This document shows positions 36,120 through 45,955 of a stretch of 64,000 nt of DNA, piece by piece. A program made the position numbers and the translations under genes. Below the pieces are notes generated by a model that saw only the letters and a program-made list of their open reading frames with translations, made no database searches and had not been told where the DNA came from. The DNA is from Alentia gelatinosa (Eukaryota; Annelida; Polychaeta; Phyllodocida; Polynoidae), in assembly GCA_950022655.1 (NCBI GenBank), contig OX465579.1, positions 139,075,118-139,139,117 on the forward strand, written 5' to 3'. Position 1 is the stretch's first letter, and every line of letters begins with the position of its first letter.

Positions 36120-36481
36120 CACTAGCCATGGCTGTGTAAAGTGGCTCTAGCCGATCTTCCTGGATGTGGATGGCTGCATCAGCTAAGATATTGTAACACC
36201 CAGGGTAGTAACTGGCCTTCAGCTGGAAGTTGTAGACTGTTGACAGCCATCACTAGATAGTGTTTGGATGCTCCTTTGTTGATGATTGCAACTGCTGCCT
36301 GGTTATCTGAGTAAACATATACTAGTTTCTTCCTCCATTGGTCTGCAAAGAGCCTGATGGCTGGTTCTAGGGTCAGCACCTCTAAGTAATTAATCGGTAG
36401 GTCGCATACGTCTTGGCAGTCCCTCCATCTGATGTGGCACCACCGTCTTTCATTTATACCTTTATATATACTATATACCAT
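36120..36481 (-). pseudogene. RNase H domain of the same element
   Basis: The domain removes element RNA from the RNA-DNA hybrid. INYLEVLTLEPAIRLF carries the Glu, VYVYSDNQAAVAIINKG the middle Asp, and NILADAAIH, in a shifted frame, the last Asp. This is the usual spacing for DIRS/Ngaro RNase H. A frameshift falls after LPAEGQLLPWVLQYL. The reverse transcriptase that should precede it is absent: repeat R1 begins at 36,504, so the relic is cut there. Confidence 0.72.
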
Positions 36482-36503
36482 ACATTGTTATTCTATGTGT
36501 CCT

Positions 36504-36795
36504 GGTAAACATTATCGATGCGATATTTCCTGAATTATAGTGTATCATATATCTAAAATAAAGATAACACTTCAAGATATGCACTTTAGCCCTGCTAGTA
36601 TCATGGGGCATATCGGGACCATGGTCACCTCTTTTTACCATTCAAAATCTAACGATGCGTGGTGAATTGGCATGTCTAGACGTTATGTCTACGATTTTGC
36701 ACCTTCCCAATAAGTCTTCGATATTTACTTTTTGTATAGGAGCCATATTGGTAGGTCTAAATTTCTATCGTTGTAGGTTAGCGCTGGGACTTAAG
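36504..36795 (+). repeat. dispersed repeat R1, copy 2
   Basis: Partner of 3,319-3,601. It abuts the truncated 5' side of the RNase H relic, so its insertion, or a recombination at it, may explain the missing RT. Confidence 0.8.
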
Positions 36796-37033
36796 CATTT
36801 CGTCTTACCATGGTCTGACACACAGCGTACTCTAATATTCCGCATATTACCTTATGATGGTCAGTTACTGCCTTCACACTATATGATACAATACTCATTA
36901 TATCAACATCTGGTACCTTGATACCTTTCCTGACATTCAGCGTAGACTACAGTCCGTAGATAGATAACTATTATTCATTATTCAAAACTCATCAGACGAT
37001 AATGCGATTAAAAAAGAGCATGTTTTCAATCAT

Positions 37034-37153
37034 TTAACCCTTTAACCGCCGCACGTCAAATCCGGACGGGAGTTGAACCGCCGCGCCCCCTATCGCTAAC
37101 CTATGTACTACACCGCCGCAGGCTTTTACTATATGCTCCCTCGTACCGCCGGC
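37034..37153 (+). repeat. left terminus with four ACCGCCG sites
   Basis: TTAA, a 16-bp TIR and four subterminal ACCGCCG(C/G) motifs about 33 bp apart, roughly three helical turns, so the sites face one side of the DNA. By analogy with other transposons they are candidate transposase binding sites. Confidence 0.75.
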
Positions 37154-38119
37154 CCAGTTTCCCGTTATCGGGGAGCGGCCATTGTTTTGACGGTGGTAGT
37201 GGTAGGATTTCTCCATTTTCTCCGTAAATTGATGATGTTTTAATAAAAGATGACCATTACGGCAAACAGGAGACCTGTATCTTGGTGTGTATATGTATTT
37301 TGTTAATAAAATTAACGGTTGAATATATGTAATCTCGAACTGAAGTTGGCCTAAAATACGCGCCTATGTAAAGAATAACCATCCATGGCGTCCGCCTATC
37401 TTAGGCCTTTACACACTACTGTAGCAGATTTCTTCGCATCAATATATTTAATCGTTAAAGTCGATAAAACCCCCATTGATATTCAAATATGAACCCTACC
37501 TACACGATTCTAAAGTATTATGAAATAAAACGACTCCTAAGGTGATCTAAGCAATATTGAAAGTTTGAACTCACGCACATAGCAAAACCGTTGGTGGGGG
37601 CGGGAGTGTCAGTGTAAACATGGATGGCTAAGCAGATTCCTCTACGCAATGGACGCTGTGTAAAATCATTCCCCTTCGTCAAATAGCGGATTAACAACAC
37701 AAATAGAACCCAGCACGTTCAAGATAAGGCTTGTGCCTCCAAAAGGATATAAATATAATGGCGGAAAAACCATCGAAAGTGTGGTTAATACGGTGATAAC
37801 TTCGGATCTTTCAGCCTGGGAGTATAGGTGTCAAGTCCAGTGACAGCGCCATGTCTGCTAAGCTGTCTGCTACAAGTCGATGCGACAACCCACAGAATTG
37901 CCATTTATATCATCCTATGGCGTCAACAGTGTAAACTAAGACCAGCATTATGTTCATCTGATCAGCAGCTATACGAAGGTGTCAGACTTGACACGGTTGA
38001 ATTAACCTAACGCTTTGTAACTAATATCGGCAAAGCCTCTATAGAGTCCTGTCTAGATTATAAGGTTGAGTCTATGGGAATCCGTGTCACTGCTCGAACA
38101 GTAGGGTTGTCAAGTTATA
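37154..38119. other. gene-less stretch inside the candidate element
   Basis: No gene was recognised. Several 60-codon frames have no motif. Confidence 0.5.
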
Positions 38120-40330
38120 ATACGAAATCAGCTCGCACCGGGTTTAAACTTTAGATTCATGATAAATCATATATATATTGATATTCTACACACTCTAAGC
38201 TACCTTTCTATCTGAATAATGTCCAGGTTTGACGAGTTTAGATTTAATAATTCCAATTTAACCTTGGGCATTACGCAGTCGGCTTGCTGGTTCAGTCGAA
38301 TCTTAGACGAGGTTAAGAAAATCAGCTCAGATAGGGTTTAAACATTAGAATTAACCACAGGGAAGTGTATTTTCACATTCTATAGACTTCTAGGTTTATT
38401 CCAGTATGTATTTTATCATATTTAGACGAGAAGAGACCAAGATATTAGAATATTAAGATGCGAGTTACGCACGTTGAATTCTGGCCTAGCTCGATCGGCC
38501 ATTGCTCATACTGTGTAGTCTGGGTGGTCGAGCTGTCATTAGAAATCAGCTCGCACCGGGTTTAAACTTTAGATTCATGATTAATCATACGTATATTGTT
38601 ATTCTACACACTCTAAGCTACCTTTCTATGTAAATAATGTCCAGTTTTGACGAGTTCAGATTTAATATTTCAAATTTAAACTTGGGTATTACGCAGTCGG
38701 CTTGCTGGTTCAGTCGAATTTCATACGATGATCACAAAATCAGCTCAGATAGGGTTTAAACATTAGAATTAACCACAGGGAAGTGTATTTTCACATTCTA
38801 TAGACTTCTAGGTTTATTCCAGTATGTATTTTTTGGTTATCTGGCCACTGGCGAATTAGAAATTGATTATATTGTTTGGTCAACGTGCAGACTATATCAG
38901 ACCGTCTGTCCATAGCTTACTGTGTGGAGGGGGCTGCCGAGTGGGCACGGATTGAATCATAAATCATCTCGCCCAGAGTTTATCATTGGAATTAATGTAA
39001 TTCTGTTTATATATTGATCATCTACACACTCTAAGCTACAATCCTATGTAAATATTGTCGAGATTAGTCCAGGTTAGAATTAATAATCAAACAGAGAAAG
39101 TCGGCATTACGCAGTTTTGTGGTTTGGCTAACTAAATCATATATTTCGGGGTTTAAATCTTAGATAAATGAATTTTCGTATATTCTAACGTGAACTACAC
39201 ACTCTCAGCTTCATGATGATATAATATTGTCCATTTTGGTCGATTCGAGACCAAGTAATCGAAGTATTAAGATGCGCCATACGCACTCTCTATACTTTAC
39301 TATAGGTTCAGTATGGGAGTGTGGATCTGGGACAGACACGATTCAGAAATTCATTTATTATAAGGATTTAACTTGGATTCTATTACTGGAGACATTAATA
39401 TTCGTAAACTACAGATTCTCAGCTTTCTCCTGATATATAATTCGTGTATTTCAGACAATGTGGGATTTAGTTATCGAATTTAGAAGATTAAAAGCTTTAC
39501 TATAGGATTGGTAGGGGATTCATGCGCTGGTCGAGATACGGTTTAGAAAATCTTTTATTACTAGGATTTAACTTGAAATATATCAATGGAGACATTAATA
39601 TACATAAACTACGGGTTCTTAGCTTTGTTCGGATATATAATTTGTGTATTTCAGACAAGGTGGGAATTAGTTATCGAATTTAGAAAATTAAAAGTACTCT
39701 GTCAATAAATTGGCTTATTTCGCCATAGCTGGGTTCTAAGACATCTCTTTCAAAATGATTTCTTTGAGGCTTTTAACCTTGAATCTATGAACGGGGACTT
39801 ATATCAGGGTAAACTACACTGTCTCAGGTTTGTTTATATGAAATATGAATAATTTTGAACCAGCGGATGAATTAGAATTGAATTAAAAGTAATGGTCATC
39901 TAAGCTGAGCCTTTACTATGGGAGCGGTAGGGGAGTTAGGCGCTGGGCAAGACATGATTTAGAAAATCATTTATTTTCATGATTTAACTTGAAATATATG
40001 ATTGGAGACATTAATATTCATAAATTAGATACTCTCAGCTTTCATTTCATATATATCTCGACCATTTCGGAGAAGTTGGGACTTAGATATTGATTTTTGA
40101 AAATTAGATTCGAGCAGTGACTATATTGGCTTATTTCGCCATTGATTATACTATGGACTCGCCTAAGGATTCTAATGGAGTTTGATCATTACAAGGCTAT
40201 ATGTGGTTATCTCCCACACTCTAAGGATGATCTACATATATATTTAATGTCCAGGCTAATATATAATATTGAATTCGGAAAATTCGACTTGTGCCTATTC
40301 AGCATTGACATCTCCAGGAGGAGTTAACTT
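38120..40330 (+). repeat. degenerate ~210-bp tandem satellite
   Basis: The motif CTACACACTCTAAGCTAC recurs at 38,186, 38,604 and 39,022, exactly 418 bp apart each time. Weaker versions occur at 39,195, 39,409, 39,609, 39,814, 40,024 and 40,211, 170-215 bp apart. Half-way between the 418-bp positions a related ATTCTATAGACTTCTAGG is seen, so the basic unit is about 209 bp and the best-preserved part is a dimer. AAATCAGCTC followed by GGGTTTAAAC also recurs with this period. About eleven units are present. Identity is high between 38,126-38,410 and 38,547-38,835 and falls rightward. Confidence 0.85.
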
Positions 40331-40639
40331 TTAAATCTATTGCTGGACAATGATTGACTATATCTACAGACGAATACTTCTGGAAGGCAGAAAAGAAGAC
40401 AAGGTAGGTGAAGTAATATTTAAAATATATTTTAATAATGTGTTGTATTTTTTTTCAGATCAATTATTCAACAATATTGTTCAATATATATACACAGGTT
40501 GACAAGGCTTCATACATTTCCAGGTGCAGCAGTCGTCATCGTATTCACAATATGTACATAGATTAGTGTTGGCTATACACAGATAGGCATGTTTTATTTC
40601 AGATTCAACAAGGTATATTATCAATTTCTACAGTTCTGA
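40331..40639. other. gene-less stretch with splice-like signals
   Basis: ACAAG/GTAGGTGAAG at about 40,400 and a strong polypyrimidine TTTTTTTTCAG ending near 40,459 resemble a 58-bp intron. No coding frame supports it. Confidence 0.3.
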
Positions 40640-41870
40640 GGTTGATCTGAGACTGAATCAACGCTATATATATATATTACACAGGCAGGAATGATTTTTG
40701 TTTCAGATTGAAATACTCGACAAGGTATACATTGATTCAGTGTCTGTCTGGCACTCGACGTGGTCGGACCTGGGGGCTTTGTCTCCGATATAATAATCAA
40801 TTTAACCACTTCTGGTCGATATATTTTCACAAAATGTACATGTGGAGAACCTTGTTGGTCTATAGATCGACCAGGTTTACTTTGTTTCAGATTGATATCG
40901 TAGATTAGATACAAAACCATATCGTTTGTGTCCATAGACTCCACAGTTGAATCATAGAATAGCATTACGTGCTAGATCACATAGGCAGGAAGGTTTCAAG
41001 GTGATATAAATTTATCGGTGTCTAGCTGGCACTTGACATGGTCTGAGGTGGGGGCTTTATCGCCGATATAATAATCAATTTAACCACTTCTGGTCGATAT
41101 ATTTTCACAAAATGTACATGTGGAGAACCTTGATGGTCTATAGATCGACCAGGTTTACTTTGTTTCAGGCTGATATCGTAGATAAGATAGAAAACCATAT
41201 CGTTTGTGTCCATAGACTTCACAGTTGAATCATAGAATAGCATTACGTGCTAGTTTACGTGGATTAGATACAAAATCAAAATATCGTTTGTGGTCGTACA
41301 CTTCTCAGTTGAATCATAGAATAGCATTACGTGCTAGATATGGATTAAGACAGGTAGGAAAGAAATATTTCAATTAAAAGACGATCTGAAAAAAGAATTG
41401 GACACTGGCAAACGATGAGACGAGTGAGGCTGCTGGGGCGCTTTGCTTTGTTTTCATATGATTGCATTAACATTGTGATACGATTTGATCAAGTTTAAAA
41501 TAGTCGACAAGGTATACATTGATTCAGTGTCTGTCTGGCACTTGACGTGGTCTGAGGTGGAGGCTTTTTCTCCGATATAATAATCAATTTAACCACTTCT
41601 GGTCGATATATTTGCACAAAATGTACATGTGGAGAACCTTGATGATACATAGATTGCTCAGGTTTACTTTGTTTCAGATTGATAACGTGGATTAGATAGA
41701 AAACCAAAATATCATTTGTGGTCGTACACTTCTCAGTTGAATCATAGAATAGCATTACGTGCTAGTTTACATAGGCAGGAAGGTTTCAAGGTGATATAAA
41801 TTTATCGATTAGCGACTAAAAAACGATTCACACTAACAGTTGAATCATAGAATAGCATTACGTGCTAGAT
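40640..41870 (+). repeat. three-copy repeat block with 31-bp word repeated five times
   Basis: A unit of about 250 bp (GTGTCTG(T/G)CTGGCAC... GATATAATAATCAATTTAAC ... TGTACATGTGGAGAACC ...) occurs near 40,738, 41,016 and 41,517. A 31-bp word starting AGTTGAATCATAGAATAGCA lies at 40,945, 41,223, 41,307, 41,735 and 41,838. The words TTTCAG and CGACAAGGTATAC recur beside them. The open frames on the minus strand exist only because the repeats are similar. Confidence 0.88.
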
Positions 41871-42191
41871 ATGGATTTAGAAAAAAAAGACAAATGGTGA
41901 AAAACACACAGGTGTACAAGTCGTCGAATAGACTTCGTATCGAAAGGTTTCATGGTTTTAACATGTAATTTAGAATAGAAGATCTGAAGGTTCAGTTGAA
42001 AGAGAGTTTTTGAAAATTACGAAATACAGGTAGCAGAAGCCACAGGCAGTTTAATATTTAACAAGGTTTAATGCACCGATAATTTGATAAATTTGGATAT
42101 CGTGGGAAGATTGCTTTGACGTTGTGACTGTAATTTAGAGCCTAAAAAGGTGGGTGGGGGTGGGGGGGAGATGGCAGATCATATATTTAGA
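41871..42191. other. gene-less stretch downstream of the transposase
   Basis: This is the 3' side of the minus-strand transposase. A G-rich run (GGTGGGTGGGGGTGGGGGGG) lies at about 42,149-42,170. No clear AATAAA poly(A) signal was located close to the stop. Confidence 0.4.
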
Positions 42192-44262
42192 CTACTCTTC
42201 TGTGGAACTCGATGGTTTGTCAAAAATAGATTTTGTGTGGTAGATCCTAAAACAGTGAGGTAAACAAAGGTGAGTTCCACAGGTTTTACAGCCATACCGA
42301 GTTTGTTTTCTGGGGCCGAATCCATTCTTATTACGATAGTAACATACTCGGCAAAAGCTTTTTCGCTCCAAATCATCTGGAAGACATCTAGAGTTAAGTC
42401 GGTTGACCGATTGAGAAATAGGTCGGTCAACAGTCTCGTCGGTCGCTTTTACGATCTGCTGGATCAGACACAGAGAAAAGTCGACCAAAGTAATCTTTTT
42501 CTCCGAGACAGAGTTAAATATGATTTGCGAATTCAATTTCATCACTTCCAGAACAAAGAAAAACAATTTCTTGGGCCATTTACGGCTTTTCCTTCCGAAA
42601 GAATAGTAGTTCGCCATTTGATCTGCAAGGTCCACCCCGCCCATGTACTGACAGTAGGATTTAACGGATTCGGGACAGGGGATATTTTTTTTGCGAATTT
42701 ACCGTCAGTACCCCGTACAGTTCGTACGCACGTTGACATTATCGAACCGTGAATGGTGGAGAGGATACGAATTATTTTACGATCAAGCCACAACGACAAT
42801 ATCAAACTACCACACTTAGCGAATACAGAATCGCCCTTCACTTTCAGCTGGGGATGTTTTTTTGCCATGAAATTCTTGGGGACCTCCGTGCGATTCATCC
42901 GGAGAGTTCCACAAGCGTAAGTTCTAAGGGAGTTGAGCTTTTCCAGGACCTGTACACCCGTGTAGAAATTATCAAAATACACGTGATAACCTTTATTTAA
43001 TAGTTCAGCACCCCTCAGCAGCCTCATAACGATATTTTCAGTGGTGTTATCGCCCCTACGGTCATCGCGACCGTAGAAAGGGATAATGCGAAGCACAAAG
43101 CCCGTAGCCGACTCCGCCAGCACCCAACACTTTAGACCCCATTTACACGGTTTGTTTGGCATGTACTGGCGATGTCGAGTACGGCCTTTGTGCTTCACAA
43201 TCGTCTCATCGATCGCCAATTCCTTATGTGGGGTATATAGAGACTTAATAACAGAATTAAAATGACTGAAAAAGAAATCTGTAAGTTGGTGGGGATCACG
43301 TTTGGCGGCAGGATGGGGGCGGGAACGATTGCCGGAAGTCCCTTGCTGCTGGTTTGCGGCGTCTCTGTCCGTGGTGGGAGCGTCAGTTTCGTTGGAGAAA
43401 TCGAGAAATCTAGAACAAACAAGTTTAATATTCCCCTAAGAATCGTGATATATACGATACATATCAAATCTGAAATAAAACGAGCAAGACTGGCGGTTTG
43501 AGCGAATAAAACACATTACAGCGACTACGACACTCCGACATATGCAAATGAGCTACTTATAACTGGGTCATCCTGTCTTCTGGCTGCGGATCAGGCGCTG
43601 CTGTCACGAATACACATAACATAAACAAAAGCGAATTCTAAAATGACTTACCGGAGTATGGAGAGGAACCTTGCTCTGGTCATCAAACTGCGTATTCCGG
43701 GGGTAGCGAATTCGGCTATGGTGGTCCAATAGTGGTCTAGTTCAGGTTTTTTGAGAAGTCCCATTAGGAATGTCAATCCAAAAAACCGCAGTAACTCGTT
43801 AACTGTCACGGGGGACCAAGCTGTCATCTTCTTCTGGGTGCCCCGCCCTCTTTTCGTTTTTTCAGCGTAGTTGTTGGTCTTCTCAGCGAGTTCGGTAACG
43901 AAGGCGACTGTAAATATTAACTTAAAGTAATCTAGAACGGTGGTGCAGTTCTTTTCTTTTACTTCTTCCCCTATGCCCGGAGTTTCTTGGAACTCGTACA
44001 TCTCGTCCCTGTCTTTGGCGTTCACAGGGAAGTCAATCCAGCTCCTTCCTTCCTTCGTTTCACGAATCTGCAAATTCGTTAGCGGTTCATCGTCCTCATC
44101 AGAACTGGAATCCGAGAATTCGTTAGCCTCTTCCCACTCGCTTTCCTCGAAATCCGCGAAGTCGTTAAAACCATCCAGTAGAGCCTGTGTGGCCATATCC
44201 AGGTCGTCATGATCGTCTATGTTGGCGGCTGCCATAGCGAGTTGTGTAGAGTACTCCACCAT
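42192..44262 (-). pseudogene. piggyBac transposase, one intron, one frameshift
   Basis: A DDD transposase that excises and inserts DNA at TTAA, acting in the nucleus. The ATG is taken at 44,262; a TTG four codons earlier is not needed. Exon 1 (44,262-43,652) encodes an acidic N-terminus (SSDEDDE) and the entry of the DDE_Tnp_1_7-type domain. Exon 2 (43,409-42,192) encodes the catalytic core with the three Asp: in LAIDETIVKHKG, in YHVYFDNFYTG, and in MGGVDLADQM. It then encodes a Cys/His cross-brace finger (CRVCYY ... CKTCGTHLCLPHC). Joined length is about 608 residues, normal for the family. Frame is lost only at a run of eight A on the coding strand (42,685-42,692). One base there would restore it, so it could also be a sequencing error. 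N-terminal, catalytic and finger regions are otherwise complete, implying recent activity. Confidence 0.92.
43410..43651 (-). other. intron in the piggyBac transposase
   Basis: The donor CCG/GTAAGTC and acceptor TTTGTTCTAG/ATTT (minus strand) bound 242 bp. Splicing joins CG with A to make an Arg codon and keeps the frame through RFL-DF, the conserved link of the family. The unspliced frame stops at once with TAA. Confidence 0.85.
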
Positions 44263-44306
44263 ACGATGGTACAACGCTCTCTACGGCGTTTGGAAGAAAT
44301 TACTGT

Positions 44307-44314
44307 CTTTTATA
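44307..44314 (-). promoter_or_regulatory. TATA box of the transposase
   Basis: TATAAAAG on the minus strand lies 45 bases upstream of the chosen ATG, placing a start of transcription near 44,280. It fits a short 5' leader. Confidence 0.55.
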
Positions 44315-44461
44315 GTCGATTGTCAACATCGCCTTGGTAACGAAATACCCTTAGAAAATCGTATTTATTTATTTTCTATTCATTTTCTGAAGTATCGCCG
44401 ACAGCGTTAATGTAGTACACTGGCAACGACTGGAAATGTTTTTTGTATTCGCTAGAGCGCA

Positions 44462-44600
44462 TACATTTGATAAAAATAAAGAAGTGATTTTCTCCACTCG
44501 GCGTCTGGTGTAGCTTTAGGGCATTTCCGATATAATAATTTATATAACCACTAAATATCAATATTAATTCACAAAATATAACTGTGAATAGTCGTGTTTG
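44462..44600 (+). repeat. diverged copy of the 41 kb repeat block
   Basis: GGCGTCTGGTGTAG, TTTCCGATATAATAATTTAT, ATAACCACTA and TTCACAAAATATA follow the order of the 40.7-41.7 kb units. The same repeat therefore lies on both sides of the transposase gene. Confidence 0.65.
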
Positions 44601-44686
44601 CTTTCAGAGCATTCAGAAAAAAAAAGTGAAAAAAATGTGACACTGTCCATTGACATCTATGTAACTCAGTCGGCGACTGCTGCAAC

Positions 44687-44956
44687 GTGGTAGACCTCTG
44701 TTGTGGTTTTTTATTAATGATCAGATTCATAATATATGTTCATACTTTTAATATTCTCTATGTGTCAATGATTCTTTTGGTTTATTTCACTATATTATAC
44801 GGGCTTTGGTGCCTTCCCGTAGTGCTGTCTTTGTTGTTGTACGGGCGGGAACGTAAAACTAGGGTGACCGGAAGTGTAACTCTCCACTGCTGCGTTTGTC
44901 GAAGAAAATGTAAACATCGGCGGAGAATTCGCAAAATAGTGAAAACGAAAGGGTAA
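44687..44956 (+). CDS. hypothetical small membrane-like ORF
   Basis: An 89-codon frame with a GTG first codon; the first ATG is the eleventh codon. The first 50 residues are strongly hydrophobic (MILLVYFTILYGLWC, VVLSLLL). The rest is Cys-rich and basic (CCVCRRKCKHRRRIRKIVK). The frame meets a donor-like AAAGG/GTAAGACT at about 44,951. It runs divergently from the transposase inside the candidate element. No family was recognised, and it may be chance. Confidence 0.25.
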   Translation: MVDLCCGFLLMIRFIIYVHTFNILYVSMILLVYFTILYGLWCLPVVLSLLLYGRERKTRVTGSVTLHCCVCRRKCKHRRRIRKIVKTKG

Positions 44957-45244
44957 GACTGCCTAAAAACTCGCAAATTAGATAGTATATATATATTCTG
45001 TACTAGTGTGAGCAAGGCAGCCATATCGTAAGCTTTTAAATATATTTAAACTCGTTCGTCATTCCACTATATCGGGAAATGCGCTGTCAGGCGCTACACT
45101 CGTCCATAGGCGCAAGTCGATCTGTGCATTGTTTTATTTTCCTCCGACTTCTACTCGCAAATAACCATTGCCATATAACTAAATAGACTAAAAACACACA
45201 AATACATTGTTTTCAGAATGTTTTATTTACATATGGAAGATTTC

Positions 45245-45445
45245 TTAACCCTTTCGTGCTTAAATCGATTGAAAAAGTGAATTTATAAAAAATCCAAGTT
45301 TATGATGCCTCAAGGCATCATGCGGCGGTAGCCAGGGGAATGCCTGGAGGCATCATGCGGCGGTAGCTAGGGGAATGCCTCCAGGCATCATGCGGCGGTA
45401 GCCAGGGGAATGCCTGGAGGCATCATGCGGCGGTTAAAGGGTTAA
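45245..45445 (+). repeat. right terminus with 35-bp repeats
   Basis: Near-identical 35-bp units containing GGCATCATGCGGCGGTAGCC and AGGGGAATGCCTGGA at 45,311-45,432 end in GCGGTTAAAGGGTTAA. GCCTGGAGGC/GCCTCCAGGC alternates between units, so the array can fold. TTAACCCTTT also starts at 45,245, making a possible 200-bp MITE whose two ends agree only over TTAACCCTTT. Confidence 0.8.
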
Positions 45446-45955
45446 GTATGATTTAGAGAAATCCATCATCAAATACCCAGACATTTAAAAAGAGCATCCT
45501 CAGAGGTTTTCTGTCATATCATAAACAGTGCGCAGAGTTCTAGCTTTCAAGTAGCCTTATGAACTGGACAGGGAGCATAATTAACTGCCTTCTTCTTTGT
45601 TCATGCATGATGGATGACGACTTGAAAAGAGGAACGGCCTCTAATGAAATAAATGGCAGATTGAACGCGGGGAAGGAGGAGTATTATCGCCCACTCTTAT
45701 GAATCTTGACGCAGAAGATTCATTAAGTAGCAGACAATCCTCTAATCAAAAATCAAGCATGGGCAGATAGCATCCTACATGCCATTCCCTCGTGCTCATC
45801 GCTTAAATGTTGACTATCCTTAGATGAGTGATACACACATCCTCAAAATATGATGAAATAGGCACAGTTATTTATTCGTTGACAGAAAAAACCTGTAAGG
45901 GCCTTCATGAAAATAAAGGCATATGCACGACCCCCCGTTGCCATCTGGTAGATCA
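45446..45955. other. gene-less stretch
   Basis: Nothing was recognised. Confidence 0.5.

Larger units (their letters stand above)
37034..45445 (-). mobile_element. candidate giant piggyBac element with TTAA ends
   Basis: The 20 bases TTAACCCTTTAACCGCCGCA at 37,034-37,053 are repeated exactly, inverted, at 45,426-45,445. PiggyBac transposases insert at TTAA and duplicate it. Each end has four copies of ACCGCCG(C/G). On the left they start at 37,045, 37,077, 37,112 and 37,145. On the right, inverted, they lie at 45,321-45,329, 45,356-45,364, 45,391-45,399 and 45,426-45,434. Spacing is 32-35 bp left and 35 bp right. A piggyBac transposase lies inside at 42,192-44,262. The rest is satellite and repeats. 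At about 8.4 kb it exceeds the usual 2-3 kb of the family. The alternative is two separate insertions of one family; TTAACCCTTTCGTGC at 45,245 could be the left end of a 200-bp MITE using the right terminus. Confidence 0.55.

Noticed and set aside
40400..40460. 58-bp intron with GTAGGT and TTTTTTTTCAG
   Set aside because: No open frame enters or leaves it. Kept only as a note in the gene-less entry.
40621..41755. Family of three homologous minus-strand small proteins (73-114 codons)
   Set aside because: They fall in a three-copy DNA repeat. The similarity extends outside the frames and includes stops in different places, so it is not evidence for coding.
42270..42752. 160-codon plus-strand frame
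   Set aside because: Antisense shadow of the piggyBac transposase exon 2.
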